Notes: generated by a model from the sequence alone, not told the origin. Counted from the stretch's first letter, positions 17,664-25,965 are shown. The stretch is DNA of 64,000 nt from an uncultured Veillonellaceae bacterium (GCA_902801565.1 CADCIX010000002.1:1-64000), one strand, 5' to 3'. Numbers and translations are program-made.

Positions 17664-19319
17664 TTGCAGTTTCGTAAGTGTGTCCTGGTTGTTGTAACGG
17701 TTCTATGTTCCGCGCTCGTGGTAATGCCTTCGGCGGAGGCGAGAAAAGAACCACAGGTGAAGAAAATCGTGTTCGTGCCCCACGACAATCGACCGATTTC
17801 CGACAAACAGACGGCTGATGTCGTGGAGAGGCTGGGGTACGAGGTCGTTGTGCCGCCTGATGAGATCCTGGGAAGCCGGGAGGATCTGGGGCATCCCGAC
17901 GAGCTCTGGAAATGGCTGAAAGAGGAGATTCTTGCCGACAAAAAAGAGAAGAATGAGGAAATCCAGGCAGTGGTTGTATCCTCGGATGCCATGCTCTATG
18001 GGAGTCTGGTGGGCTCCCGAAAGCATGATTACAGCAAGGGGGAAATTCTTGGCAGGGCGGCGAGATTTCAGCAATTTCGCAAAGACAACCCGAAACTTCC
18101 TATCTATGTGTTCGGCTCCATCATGCGCACGCCGCGTTCTGGTGAAGCTTCGGGACATATGGAACCGGAGTATTATGACAGCTACGGCTCCGATATCTTT
18201 CGCTATACGGCATTGAAGGACAAGGAGGAAGTGGAGGGACTGGAGCCCCGCGAGAAGAAGGAGCTGGCGTTCCTTCAGGAACTTGTTCCCCAAACTGCAT
18301 TGCAGGACTGGACGGGACGACGGGAGAAGAATCTGGAGGCCAGCAAGTTCCTCATTGACCTTGCAAAGAAAAAGACCTTTGATTATCTTTTGATCGGAAA
18401 GGACGACAATGCTCCTTATTCCCAAACCCATATGGAGAGCAGGCGCATTTCCGATTACAGCAAGGATCTGGGAGAGAACTCGTTTCAGTCCATGGCGGGA
18501 ATTGACGAGGCGGCCATGTTGCTTTTGGCCCGGGCAGTCAATGAGAGATCCAGGAACAAGCCCTATGTCTTTGTGCGTTACAACTGGGGCTCCGGGCCAT
18601 ACACGGTGCCCTTGTATTCCGATGAACGCATCAGCAGTTCCATTGAGGATGCCATAGTGGTTGCAGGAGGGCTCCAGGTGGACTCGCCGGAGGCGGCGGA
18701 TCTGGTCCTTGCGGTGAACACGAACCCCAACGGCAAGACCTATGAGGCACCGGATCGGTCGAATGATGGGCGGCCAGGGGAAGGCACGAAATATTTTGTC
18801 GATATCGTGGAGGAATATCTCGGCAAGGGATATCCTGTGGCCGTTGCCGATGTGGCTTATGCCAACGGTTCCGACAATGCCGTCATGGAGCAGATGCGGA
18901 AGCGCGACCTGCTTTTCCGGTTGCAGGGCTATGCAGGCTGGAATACGGCAACGAACAGCACGGGTTTTGTGATTGCCCAAGGCATGCTTGCAAAGAAGAT
19001 GAAGAGGGAGGATGTGGATGAGCTGCTTCTTACGCGCTACCTCGATGACTGGGCCTATCAGGCGAATGTGCGCAACGTCATTGCCCGCCAGCTCACCTGG
19101 CTGCGGGGGGATGGCGTGTACGGAAGCCTGGACGAGAAGCGCGGAACGGTAAGCGAGAGGACAGCCCGGCTGCTCTCCCGTTTTGTGGAAGACAATCTTC
19201 CGCCCTTTGATGACCTGGAGCAGATAGAGGTTGACTTTCCCTGGAATCGCATGTTTGAGTCCGATATCCATCATTCTGTGAGAGATACGGGGCCGTTGAT
19301 CAAAGTGAATAATCCTTGA
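17664..19319 (+). CDS. exported DUF4127 family protein
   Basis: A 551-residue protein with an N-terminal signal sequence (QFRKCVLVVVTVLCSALVV, cleavage probably after SAEA). The mature start KKIVFVPHDNRPISDKQ, then DNAPYSQTHMESRR and VRYNWGSGPYTVPLYSDE match the DUF4127 family (PF13552), common in Firmicutes and without an established function. Conserved Asp, Asn and His residues in PHDNRP and KDDNAPYSQTH suggest a hydrolase-like active site, which is inference. TTG start after GGAGGG. It ends the three-gene unit and is followed by a clear terminator. Confidence 0.85.
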   Translation: MQFRKCVLVVVTVLCSALVVMPSAEARKEPQVKKIVFVPHDNRPISDKQTADVVERLGYEVVVPPDEILGSREDLGHPDELWKWLKEEILADKKEKNEEIQAVVVSSDAMLYGSLVGSRKHDYSKGEILGRAARFQQFRKDNPKLPIYVFGSIMRTPRSGEASGHMEPEYYDSYGSDIFRYTALKDKEEVEGLEPREKKELAFLQELVPQTALQDWTGRREKNLEASKFLIDLAKKKTFDYLLIGKDDNAPYSQTHMESRRISDYSKDLGENSFQSMAGIDEAAMLLLARAVNERSRNKPYVFVRYNWGSGPYTVPLYSDERISSSIEDAIVVAGGLQVDSPEAADLVLAVNTNPNGKTYEAPDRSNDGRPGEGTKYFVDIVEEYLGKGYPVAVADVAYANGSDNAVMEQMRKRDLLFRLQGYAGWNTATNSTGFVIAQGMLAKKMKREDVDELLLTRYLDDWAYQANVRNVIARQLTWLRGDGVYGSLDEKRGTVSERTARLLSRFVEDNLPPFDDLEQIEVDFPWNRMFESDIHHSVRDTGPLIKVNNP

Positions 19320-19326
19320 ATCATGG

Positions 19327-19360
19327 AAAGTGCCGGGCGAATGTTTTTCCCGGCACTTTT
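19327..19360 (+). terminator. intrinsic terminator after the DUF4127 gene
   Basis: AAAGTGCCGGG (19327-19337) pairs perfectly with CCCGGCACTTT (19349-19359) and ends in T residues. Confidence 0.85.
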
Positions 19361-19363
19361 AGT

Positions 19364-19392
19364 TTGAAGGAATTCGGTGCATGTGTTATACT
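19364..19392 (+). promoter_or_regulatory. leuA promoter
   Basis: TTGAAG (19364-19369), 17-base spacer, TATACT (19387-19392), directly after the upstream terminator and 44 bases before the leuA start. No leader peptide or T-box fits in the short leader. Confidence 0.7.
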
Positions 19393-19435
19393 TAAAGCTA
19401 TTATAGCCTATTGTCAATCAGGAGGATTTTACGAT

Positions 19436-21106
19436 ATGATGAATTACACGAAATACCGCAAGGGGTATTATCTCCCGCCGACCATCGATATGAGCTGGGC
19501 TCAGAAAGAGTATCCGGAGAAGGCACCCGTATGGTGCAGCGTGGATCTGCGGGACGGGAACCAGTCCCTTGTGATTCCCATGAGCCTTGACGAGAAGATC
19601 GAGTTCTACAAGATGCTCATCAAGATCGGCTTCAAGGAGATCGAGGTGGGATTTCCAGCAGCATCGGATACGGAATATGCGCTCCTTCGCCGTCTGGTGG
19701 AGGACAATCTGATTCCCGACGATGTGACAGTGCAGGTGCTGACGCAGGCAAGGGAACACATCATCCGCAAGACCTTCGAGGCCCTCAAGGGTGTCAAGAA
19801 TGCCATCGTCCATGTCTACAATTCTACCTCCGTGGCGCAGCGGGAGCAGGTGTTCCGCATGTCGAAGGATGAAATCAAGCAGATTGCCGTGGATGGGGCA
19901 AAGCTCTTGAAGGAACTGACGGAGGAAGCAGGTGCGGACTACCGCTTTGAGTATTCTCCGGAGAGTTTCACGGGCACGGAGCCGGAGTATGCCCTTGAGG
20001 TCTGCAATGCCGTGCTGGATGTCTGGCAGCCGAAGGCGGACCGCAAGGCCATCATCAATATTCCTGTGACCGTGGAGATGTCCATGCCCCATATCTATGC
20101 CATGCAGGTGGCATATATTTCCCAGAACCTCAAGTACCGTGACAATGTGGTGCTTTCCCTCCATCCCCATAATGACAGGGGCTGCGGCGTTGCTGATTCC
20201 GAGATGGGAATCCTGGCAGGGGCGGATCGCATCGAGGGAACCCTCTTCGGCAATGGCGAGCGCACGGGCAATGCGGATATCGTGACCATTGCCATGAACA
20301 TGTTTGCCCTGGGTGTTGATCCGAAGCTGGATTTCTCGGATATGCCGGCACTGGTGGAGATGTATGAGCGGGTGACCCGTATGCATGTCCATGACCGCCA
20401 GCCCTATGCAGGCTCCCTGGTGTTCGCGGCCTTTTCCGGCTCCCATCAGGATGCCATTGCGAAGGGCATGCATTGGCGGGAGGAGAAGGATCCGGAGCAT
20501 TGGACGGTTCCCTATCTCCCCATCGATCCGCAGGATGTGGGCCGCGAGTACGAGAGCAACGTCATCCGCATCAACAGCCAGTCCGGCAAGGGCGGTGTCG
20601 GCTTTATCATGGAGCATCAATATGGCATCGAGATGCCGAAGAAGATGCGGGAGGATTTCGGGTACTGCGTCAAGGGCGTGTCCGACCACAAGCACAAGGA
20701 GTTGCTGCCAGATGAGATCTACCAGATCTTCATCGACGAGTACGTCAATGTGGAGACGCCTTACAAGCTGATCGATTTCCTGCTCCGCAAGGAGCCGGAC
20801 GGCACCCGCAGCGGCAGTGTGGACCTGGAGGCTGATGGCAAGCACAGGACCTTTGTGGCGCGGGGCAATGGCCGTCTCGATGCCGTGAGCAATGCCCTGC
20901 AGGAAAACCTCAACGTGAAGTACACGAACCTTACTTACAGCGAGCATGCCCTGGAGATCGGGCAGTCTTCTCGTGCCATTGCCTATATCGGCATCACGGG
21001 AGAGGATGGCAAGATTTCCTGGGGTGCGGGCATGGACACAGATATCATCACGGCGTCCATTCAGGCACTGTTCAGTGCCATCAATCGCATGAAAGCGGGA
21101 AAGTAA
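19436..21106 (+). CDS. leuA: 2-isopropylmalate synthase (LeuA type 2)
   Basis: A 556-residue enzyme that condenses acetyl-CoA with 2-oxoisovalerate, the first step of leucine synthesis. WCSVDLRDGNQSLVIPMS carries the metal-binding Asp and catalytic Arg, and SLHPHNDRGCGVADSE carries the metal-binding histidines and an active-site glycine loop. The C-terminal ~130 residues form the LeuA allosteric (leucine feedback) domain. The long N-terminus KYRKGYYLPPTIDMSW and the overall length fit the second LeuA group rather than the short E. coli type. ATG 19436 with GGAGG at 19421. The frame extends further upstream but would run through the promoter and terminator, so that extension is rejected. No leuBCD gene is nearby. 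Confidence 0.95.
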   Translation: MMNYTKYRKGYYLPPTIDMSWAQKEYPEKAPVWCSVDLRDGNQSLVIPMSLDEKIEFYKMLIKIGFKEIEVGFPAASDTEYALLRRLVEDNLIPDDVTVQVLTQAREHIIRKTFEALKGVKNAIVHVYNSTSVAQREQVFRMSKDEIKQIAVDGAKLLKELTEEAGADYRFEYSPESFTGTEPEYALEVCNAVLDVWQPKADRKAIINIPVTVEMSMPHIYAMQVAYISQNLKYRDNVVLSLHPHNDRGCGVADSEMGILAGADRIEGTLFGNGERTGNADIVTIAMNMFALGVDPKLDFSDMPALVEMYERVTRMHVHDRQPYAGSLVFAAFSGSHQDAIAKGMHWREEKDPEHWTVPYLPIDPQDVGREYESNVIRINSQSGKGGVGFIMEHQYGIEMPKKMREDFGYCVKGVSDHKHKELLPDEIYQIFIDEYVNVETPYKLIDFLLRKEPDGTRSGSVDLEADGKHRTFVARGNGRLDAVSNALQENLNVKYTNLTYSEHALEIGQSSRAIAYIGITGEDGKISWGAGMDTDIITASIQALFSAINRMKAGK

Positions 21107-21116
21107 AAACTTTATA

Positions 21117-21145
21117 TTGACAAGACAGGTGCTTTCCAGTATAAT
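21117..21145 (+). promoter_or_regulatory. consensus sigma-70 promoter of the tRNA cluster
   Basis: TTGACA (21117-21122), 17-base spacer, TATAAT (21140-21145): perfect -35 and -10 hexamers, about 64 bases before the first tRNA. Confidence 0.9.
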
Positions 21146-21208
21146 CTTATTCTGTGAGTTACGCATTATTGAATGTTTCCTAGTTGCAGCAGAATTTTCA
21201 TCTCACAT

Positions 21209-21284
21209 GGTTCACTAGCTCAGTTGGCAGAGCACCTGACTTTTAATCAGGGTGTCCCGGGTTCGAATCCCGGGTGAGCCACCA
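21209..21284 (+). tRNA. tRNA-Lys (anticodon TTT)
   Basis: Acceptor arm GGTTCAC/GTGAGCC, D-loop AGCTCAGTTGGCAGAGC, anticodon loop CTTTTAA, T-arm GGGTTCGAATCCC, encoded CCA. Confidence 0.97.
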
Positions 21285-21285
21285 T

Positions 21286-21360
21286 GGCGCGTTGGTCAAG
21301 TGGTTAAGACACCGCCCTTTCACGGCGGCTTCACGGGTTCGAATCCCGTACGCGTCACCA
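21286..21360 (+). tRNA. tRNA-Glu (anticodon TTC)
   Basis: Acceptor arm GGCGCGT/ACGCGTC, anticodon loop CTTTCAC within a CCGCC/GGCGG stem, T-arm GGGTTCGAATCCC, encoded CCA. One base separates it from tRNA-Lys. Confidence 0.97.
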
Positions 21361-21363
21361 TAC

Positions 21364-21440
21364 GGCCCGGTAGTTTAGTTGGTTAGAATGCCGCCCTGTC
21401 ACGGCGGAGGTCAGGGGTTCAAGTCCCCTTCGGGTCGCCA
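21364..21440 (+). tRNA. tRNA-Asp (anticodon GTC)
   Basis: Starts GGCCCGG, anticodon loop CTGTCAC within a CCGCC/GGCGG stem, T-arm GGGGTTCAAGTCCCC, encoded CCA. Confidence 0.97.
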
Positions 21441-21444
21441 TTTT

Positions 21445-21520
21445 GCCTCGGTAGCTCAGTTGGTAGAGCAGGGGACTGAAAATCCCCGTGTCAGTGGTTC
21501 GATTCCGCTCTGAGGCACCA
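21445..21520 (+). tRNA. tRNA-Phe (anticodon GAA)
   Basis: Starts GCCTCGG, D-arm AGCTCAGTTGGTAGAGC, anticodon loop CTGAAAA, ends GAGGCACCA with encoded CCA. Confidence 0.97.
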
Positions 21521-21530
21521 CTTGGATAGG

Positions 21531-21566
21531 AAAGGCCTTTAGATAATATTCTGAAGGCTTTTTTTA
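21531..21566 (+). terminator. probable terminator of the tRNA cluster
   Basis: AAAGGCCTT pairs with AAGGCTTT (one bulged base) and is followed by a run of T. It is weaker than the other terminators but in the expected place. Confidence 0.55.
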
Positions 21567-21588
21567 CTACGAAAAATTAGTGAGTCAA

Positions 21589-21653
21589 GCCCGTAAGGGC
21601 GCAGATGAACTTAGTTTTCGTGTAAGGGCGTAGTGCGAAACACCGTTTCGCAC
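21589..21653 (+). repeat. two small palindromes in the leader of the DedA-family gene
   Basis: GCCC-gtaa-GGGC at 21589-21600 and the perfect 9-bp GTGCGAAAC-acc-GTTTCGCAC at 21633-21653. Neither is followed by T-runs, so they are intergenic palindromic repeats or operator/leader structures rather than terminators. Confidence 0.5.
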
Positions 21654-21734
21654 GAAGTTTGTTTGCAGGGAGACTGCAGTTGTGGTATCATCGTGGGCAG
21701 GAAGAATTGTTTGTGTTTTGGAAAGGAAGATTTC

Positions 21735-22358
21735 ATGGAACAGCTTTCTCAGGTATTCTTGGAGTTCATTGCGTCCTGGGGATATTTTGCCGTGGCGGTG
21801 CTTATGGCGATGGAGAATGCCTGCATCCCGATTCCGAGCGAGCTCATTCTGGGCTTTGCGGGATATCTCGTGTTTGCGGGGAAGATGACCTTTGGGGGAG
21901 CCCTGGTTGCGGGCATGATCGGAGGCATGGTCGGTTCTGTTTTTGCCTATGTGGTGGGGCACAAGGGAGGGCGTTCCTTTGTTGACAAGTACGGGCATTA
22001 TTTCTTCGTGAAGAAGTCCCATGTGGACATTGCCCAGAGGTGGTTCGACAAATACGGTATCAAGGCGGTCTTCTTCAGCCGCATGCTTCCCGTGGTGCGC
22101 ACCTTCATTTCCCTGCCTGCGGGGTTTGCCCATGTGGACATGAAGAAGTTTTTGGTCATGACCTTTGCGGGTTCCCTTCCCTGGACGGCATTGATCCTCT
22201 TCGCGGGGATGATGCTGGGGGAAAGCTGGAAGATTCTCACGAAGATCGGGCATGAGGCGAGCATCGTTTTCGTCATCGTCTGTGCCGTTGCCCTTGCCGT
22301 TTTCTATGTGCGCTACCGCAGGAGGAAGAGCGCAAGGCAGGGGATTGATCTGGAATAA
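21735..22358 (+). CDS. DedA family membrane protein
   Basis: A 207-residue integral membrane protein of the DedA/SNARE-associated (VTT) family. MENACIPIPSELILGFAGYL contains the family's ExxxPxP-like re-entrant loop, and FFSRMLPVVRTFISLPAG is the conserved second motif with its Arg residues. Several hydrophobic segments follow. Family members act in membrane homeostasis, and some (UptA and relatives) recycle undecaprenyl phosphate or flip phospholipids. Which lipid this one moves is unknown. ATG 21735 preceded by AAAGGAAG; a longer in-frame reading upstream lacks a ribosome site. Confidence 0.9.
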   Translation: MEQLSQVFLEFIASWGYFAVAVLMAMENACIPIPSELILGFAGYLVFAGKMTFGGALVAGMIGGMVGSVFAYVVGHKGGRSFVDKYGHYFFVKKSHVDIAQRWFDKYGIKAVFFSRMLPVVRTFISLPAGFAHVDMKKFLVMTFAGSLPWTALILFAGMMLGESWKILTKIGHEASIVFVIVCAVALAVFYVRYRRRKSARQGIDLE

Positions 22359-22377
22359 AGAAATTTCCTGTTTTGTC

Positions 22378-22406
22378 TTGCACATGTGGGGTGGACATGG
22401 TATACT
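22378..22406 (+). promoter_or_regulatory. promoter of the rpsF-ssb-rpsR operon
   Basis: TTGCAC (22378-22383), 17-base spacer, TATACT (22401-22406), giving a leader of about 85 bases before rpsF. Confidence 0.75.
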
Positions 22407-22450
22407 TTTAAGGTCATAAGACAGTTAGGTTTCCATATGGAGCCTTCCCT

Positions 22451-22470
22451 GCTCCCCGGAAGTGGGGAGC
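22451..22470 (+). promoter_or_regulatory. hairpin in the rpsF leader, candidate S6:S18 autoregulatory site
   Basis: Perfect 7-bp stem GCTCCCC/GGGGAGC with loop GGAAGT, between promoter and ribosome site. Many bacteria have an S6:S18-binding leader in front of rpsF. The CCGGAAG core here is compatible with such a site, but the match was judged by eye only. Confidence 0.45.
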
Positions 22471-22497
22471 CAATAGACCAAAGGAGGAGGTGGTTTC

Positions 22498-22788
22498 GTG
22501 AGAAAGTACGAAGTCATATTCATTGTCAAGCCCATGGAGGAAGAGGCGACGAACGCCGTCATCGAGAAGTTCTCCAAGCTCATTACCGCAAATGGCGGCA
22601 CGATTGACAAGGAAGATCGCTGGGGCAAGAAGCGCTTGGCCTATGAGATCAAGGACGAGACTGAGGGCTACTACTGCTTGTTCAACGTCACGTGCGAGCC
22701 GGCTTGCGTTGCTGAGTGCGACCGTGTGATGAAAATCACGGATGAGCTCTTGAAGCATATGATCGTCAAGTCCGACGAGGAAGAGTGA
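22498..22788 (+). CDS. rpsF: 30S ribosomal protein S6
   Basis: A 96-residue protein, normal S6 length, starting RKYEVIFIVKPM and carrying the typical KEDRWGKKRLAYEIKDETEGYY. S6 binds the central domain of 16S rRNA as a heterodimer with S18, encoded two genes downstream. GTG start with an excellent AAGGAGGAGG site. The order rpsF-ssb-rpsR is the conserved Firmicute arrangement. Confidence 0.98.
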   Translation: MRKYEVIFIVKPMEEEATNAVIEKFSKLITANGGTIDKEDRWGKKRLAYEIKDETEGYYCLFNVTCEPACVAECDRVMKITDELLKHMIVKSDEEE

Positions 22789-22849
22789 GCGTAAGAGTAA
22801 GAGAAGTACACGGGCATCTAAGGATGCCAGGTGGCAGGGAGGATACGGT

Positions 22850-23299
22850 ATGAACAAGGTAATACTGATTGGACGTTTGACGCGTGATCCCGAGGTTCGT
22901 TATACCCAGTCCGGTATAGCTGTCTGCACCTTTACTCTGGCGGTAGACAGGAGATACGCACGCAAGGCGGAGAACAACGGACAGCCGACGGCGGATTTTA
23001 TTCCCATCGTGGCTTGGAGGAAGCTGGCGGAAATTTGCGGGAACAACCTGACAAAGGGACGCCGCATTTCCGTGGAAGGCAGCATGCAGGTGCGGAATTA
23101 TGAGGCTCAGGACGGCACGAAGCGCTATGTCACTGAGGTTATCGCGGACGAGATCGAGTTCCTGGATTCCAGGAACAGCGGACAAGGGGACGGGGGATAT
23201 TCCCCGGGAGCGCAGGCATCTTCTGTTGCGGCCTCCGCACCGCAGGCACCGTCAGATTCCTTTGGACCGGCCATCCCTGAGGATGAGATCCCATTTTGA
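22850..23299 (+). CDS. ssb: single-stranded DNA-binding protein
   Basis: A 149-residue SSB: N-terminal OB fold starting NKVILIGRLTRDPEVRYT, a Gly/Pro/Ser/Ala-rich linker from about residue 112, and the acidic tip EDEIPF that docks replication and repair partners. It coats single-stranded DNA as a tetramer. It is placed between rpsF and rpsR as in other Firmicutes, with short gaps and no internal terminator. Confidence 0.98.
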   Translation: MNKVILIGRLTRDPEVRYTQSGIAVCTFTLAVDRRYARKAENNGQPTADFIPIVAWRKLAEICGNNLTKGRRISVEGSMQVRNYEAQDGTKRYVTEVIADEIEFLDSRNSGQGDGGYSPGAQASSVAASAPQAPSDSFGPAIPEDEIPF

Positions 23300-23314
23300 T
23301 AGGAGGGAACTGTC

Positions 23315-23548
23315 TTGATAAGACGTGACAGAAGCAGGAGGCCTCGCAGGAAGGTCTGCTCTTTTTGCGTAGATAAGGTTGAGCATATCGATTACAAGGA
23401 TGTTGCAAAGCTTCGCCGTTTCACGACGGAGCGCGGCAAGATTCTGCCCCGCCGCATCTCTGGCAACTGTGCAAAGCATCAGCGCCAGGTGACTGTGGCA
23501 ATCAAGCGGGCGCGCAATATCGCATTGCTGCCTTTTACTGCTGAGTAA
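23315..23548 (+). CDS. rpsR: 30S ribosomal protein S18
   Basis: A 77-residue protein, normal S18 length. It begins with a basic [16 protein letters not shown], carrying the CxxC found in zinc-type S18 paralogues, and continues with [19 protein letters not shown] second cysteine group is reduced to a single Cys in GNCAKHQ. TTG start with AGGAGGG upstream. A strong terminator follows 7 bases after the stop. Confidence 0.97.
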   Translation: MIRRDRSRRPRRKVCSFCVDKVEHIDYKDVAKLRRFTTERGKILPRRISGNCAKHQRQVTVAIKRARNIALLPFTAE

Positions 23549-23555
23549 GGATTGG

Positions 23556-23586
23556 GGCGTTGCACCTTTCTGGTGCAACGCCTTTT
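23556..23586 (+). terminator. intrinsic terminator of the rpsF-ssb-rpsR operon
   Basis: GGCGTTGCACC (23556-23566) pairs perfectly with GGTGCAACGCC (23572-23582), then TTTT. Confidence 0.92.
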
Positions 23587-23870
23587 GTATGACCAGAAAG
23601 TTGCTTTCGTCAATTTAATCGTATTTTAATTTATTTTTTTGAAAGACTTGACGATAATATAGGTGCAAGGATGAAATTGGGCGACCAATCCCCGCCTGCT
23701 ATGGCAGATGAAAATTGCATCATCATCAAGAATGGGGCTGCGGGATTCCTTGATAAGACGAATGTCGTATTCGTACGGTGAGAAAGTTTTTGATGAGGTT
23801 GTCGGTTTTTATGCGAATACGATAGGCGTGAGCAGCTTCCGGAGGCGATAACCGGAAGCTGCTTTTTCCT
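23587..23870 (+). ncRNA. candidate structured small RNA or leader between rpsR and serS
   Basis: This gene-free stretch lies between the rpsR terminator and the serS promoter and carries its own strong terminator (23831-23867), so it looks like a separate short transcription unit. Within it TCGTATTCG (23765-23773) pairs perfectly with CGAATACGA (23814-23822), which would close a long hairpin just before the terminator. TTGACG at 23648 or GATAAT at 23653 could belong to a promoter, but no full pair is convincing. A 36-codon frame (23671-23781) exists but its ribosome site is poor. I do not recognise the RNA as T-box, SRP RNA, tmRNA or a known riboswitch. The exact transcript ends are unknown. 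Confidence 0.4.
23831..23867 (+). terminator. strong terminator upstream of serS
   Basis: AGCAGCTTCCGG (23831-23842) pairs perfectly with CCGGAAGCTGCT (23852-23863), followed by T residues. It terminates something other than rpsR, which already has its own terminator 250 bases earlier. Confidence 0.9.
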
Positions 23871-23900
23871 ATGGCAAAATTTGAACAATTGCGTTATAAT
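23871..23900 (+). promoter_or_regulatory. serS promoter, copy 1 of a shared extended promoter motif
   Basis: ATGGCA (23871-23876), 18-base spacer containing TTTGAACAATTGCG, TATAAT (23895-23900). The spacer is nearly identical to those upstream of rnhA and of the first OmpH-like gene. Confidence 0.75.
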
Positions 23901-23943
23901 AAAAGGTGTATTTAATGATAGTGATATGGAGAGTGAATGTATC

Positions 23944-25221
23944 GTGCTGGATATGAAATTTGTCAGGGATCATCTCGATGAGGTTCGCCAGATGCTGGTG
24001 AACAGGAACAATTCCTTGAATCTGGATGATTTCTCTTCGTTGGAAAAAAAGCGTCGTGATATCCTCGCAGAGGTGGAGCAGCTCAAAGGAAAGCGCAATA
24101 CCGTGTCGAAGCAGGTCAGCATCATGAAGAAGAATGGTGAGAATACCGATGCGATTGTTGCAGAAATGCGTTCTGTGGGAGACCGGATCAGTGTTTTGGA
24201 TGGGGAACTCAAGGAAGTGGGAGAGAAGCTGCGTGACATTCTCCTGCACATTCCCAACATGCCGAAGGAAGATGTTCCTATCGGCAAGGATGACACGGAG
24301 AATCCGGAGGTACGCAAATGGGGAACTCCCAGGGAGTTTTCCTTTGAACCGAAGGAGCATTGGGATATCGGTGCGGATCTCGATATCCTGGACGCGGATC
24401 GTGCAGCGAAGGTCACGGGTGCCCGCTTTACTTTTTACAAGGGATTGGGAGCGCGTTTGGAGCGCGCCTGCATCAACTTCATGATGGATATCCATGCCAA
24501 CAAGCATGGATATACGGAAATGCTGGCGCCTTACATTGTCAACAGGGACAGCATGATCGGCACGGGACAGCTGCCGAAATTTGCCGAGGATATGTTCAAG
24601 CTGGAAGGCATGGATTACTATCTTGTGCCCACGGCGGAGGTTCCGACCACGAACTATCATCGGGAGGAAATTCTCGATGGGGCGAAATTGCCGGAATACT
24701 ACAGCGCATATACCGCTTGTTTCCGTGCCGAGGCAGGGAGCGCGGGACGCGACACCCGCGGGCTGATTCGCCAGCACCAGTTCAACAAGGTGGAACTCAT
24801 CAAGTTCGTGAAGCCGGAAAATTCCTGGGATGAGCTGGAGTCTATGGTGGATGCCGCAGAGGATGTTCTTCGGGTTCTGGAGCTTCCCTATCATGTGGTG
24901 CAGCTTTGCACGGGAGATATGAGCTTTACCTCGGCCAAGACTTATGATATCGAGGTCTGGTTCCCTGCCCAGAACAGGTACAGGGAAATTTCCTCCTGTT
25001 CCAATTGCACAGACTATCAGGCACGCCGTGCGAACATCAAGTTCCGCAGGGATGCGAAGGCCAAGCCGGAATTCGTCCATACGCTCAATGGTTCCGGTCT
25101 CGCGGTGGGGCGTACGGTTGCGGCCATTCTGGAAAACTATCAGCAGGAGGATGGTTCCGTGGTGATTCCAAAGGCACTCGTTCCCTACATGGGCGGCGTG
25201 GAAGTCATCCGGAAGAATTGA
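23944..25221 (+). CDS. serS: seryl-tRNA synthetase
   Basis: A 425-residue class II synthetase that charges tRNA-Ser (and tRNA-Sec where present). The first ~110 residues form the antiparallel coiled-coil arm that clasps the tRNA long variable arm. The catalytic domain shows motif 2 around [20 protein letters not shown] and motif 3 around [19 protein letters not shown] 23944 is chosen because [14 protein letters not shown] matches family N-termini and GGAGAG lies 10 bases upstream. An ATG at 23926 is possible but overlaps that site. A 16-bp imperfect hairpin lies just after the stop. Confidence 0.96.
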   Translation: MLDMKFVRDHLDEVRQMLVNRNNSLNLDDFSSLEKKRRDILAEVEQLKGKRNTVSKQVSIMKKNGENTDAIVAEMRSVGDRISVLDGELKEVGEKLRDILLHIPNMPKEDVPIGKDDTENPEVRKWGTPREFSFEPKEHWDIGADLDILDADRAAKVTGARFTFYKGLGARLERACINFMMDIHANKHGYTEMLAPYIVNRDSMIGTGQLPKFAEDMFKLEGMDYYLVPTAEVPTTNYHREEILDGAKLPEYYSAYTACFRAEAGSAGRDTRGLIRQHQFNKVELIKFVKPENSWDELESMVDAAEDVLRVLELPYHVVQLCTGDMSFTSAKTYDIEVWFPAQNRYREISSCSNCTDYQARRANIKFRRDAKAKPEFVHTLNGSGLAVGRTVAAILENYQQEDGSVVIPKALVPYMGGVEVIRKN

Positions 25222-25233
25222 TTTTAGAAGAAA

Positions 25234-25294
25234 TCCCAGGGAACTGTGAAGAAATGAATTCAAGATTTATGGATGAACAGTTCCTTGGGGATTT
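25234..25294 (+). repeat. long imperfect inverted repeat after serS
   Basis: AATCCC-AGGGAACTGT near 25234 pairs with ACAGTTCCTTGGGGATT near 25278, with a loop of about 29 bases and a short T-run after it. It may act as the serS terminator. Its GGAACTGT/ACAGTTCC arms resemble the palindrome after msbA. Confidence 0.5.
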
Positions 25295-25360
25295 TGATGA
25301 GTCCCTTTGATGTGGCGGAAGGGATATCTGATGTATTATATCTTGGAGGAGGACTGGTTT

Positions 25361-25894
25361 ATGGAACTGAAAGGATCACAGACGGAAAAAAATTTGTGGG
25401 CGGCTTTTGCCGGAGAGTCCCAGGCGCGCAACAAGTATTCCTACTATGCCTCTCGCGCGAAGAAGGACGGTTATGTCCAGATTTCCAACATTTTCCAGGA
25501 GACGGCGGACAATGAGAAGGAACATGCCAAGATCTGGTTCAAGCTCGTGGAGGGCATCGGTGACACGAAGGCGAACCTGAAGGCTGCGGCTGCCGGGGAG
25601 AATGAGGAATGGACCAGCATGTACCCCGGATTTGCGAAAACGGCACATGAGGAAGGCTTCGAGAAGATTGCAAAACTCTTTGAGGCCGTGGCAAAGATCG
25701 AGAAGGAGCATGAGACCCGCTACAATCTCCTGCTCAAGAACATCGAGGAGGACAAAGTATTCAAGAAGGGCGAGAAGATCATCTGGCAGTGCCTCAATTG
25801 CGGTTATGTCTGCGAGGCCTCCAATGCGCCGGAGGTCTGTCCTGTCTGCGACCACCCGCAGTCCTTCTTCCAAAAGGTTGCGGCGAATTACTGA
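25361..25894 (+). CDS. rubrerythrin
   Basis: A 177-residue rubrerythrin, which reduces hydrogen peroxide in anaerobes using a diiron centre. Ferritin-like helices supply the iron ligands ([25 protein letters not shown] and [11 protein letters not shown] carry the EX6Y and ExxH patterns). The C-terminal rubredoxin-like domain has [10 protein letters not shown] and CPVCDHPQ, with two CxxC knuckles for one iron. ATG 25361 follows GGAGGAGG. A longer in-frame extension from 25307 lacks a ribosome site. It suits an oxygen-sensitive anaerobe. A bidirectional terminator follows. Confidence 0.95.
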   Translation: MELKGSQTEKNLWAAFAGESQARNKYSYYASRAKKDGYVQISNIFQETADNEKEHAKIWFKLVEGIGDTKANLKAAAAGENEEWTSMYPGFAKTAHEEGFEKIAKLFEAVAKIEKEHETRYNLLLKNIEEDKVFKKGEKIIWQCLNCGYVCEASNAPEVCPVCDHPQSFFQKVAANY

Positions 25895-25916
25895 GATTGA
25901 CTGTTTTGGCAACAAA

Positions 25917-25954
25917 AAAACGCATCGGGAGATATCTTCCGATGCGTTTTTTTT
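25917..25954. terminator. bidirectional terminator between rubrerythrin and the leftward coiled-coil gene
   Basis: AAAAAACGCATCGG...CCGATGCGTTTTTT: perfect stem with A-run on one side and T-run on the other, serving the converging genes on both strands. Confidence 0.92.
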
Positions 25955-25965
25955 CGTTTAGCTTC

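Noticed and set aside
23671-23781. A 36-codon plus-strand frame in the rpsR-serS gap
   Set aside because: Its ribosome site is poor and badly spaced, and its product matches nothing I know. The segment is better treated as a possible structured RNA.
23587-23870. T-box leader for serS
   Set aside because: No T-box sequence (TGGNACCGCG-like) is visible, and the terminator lies upstream of a separate serS promoter.
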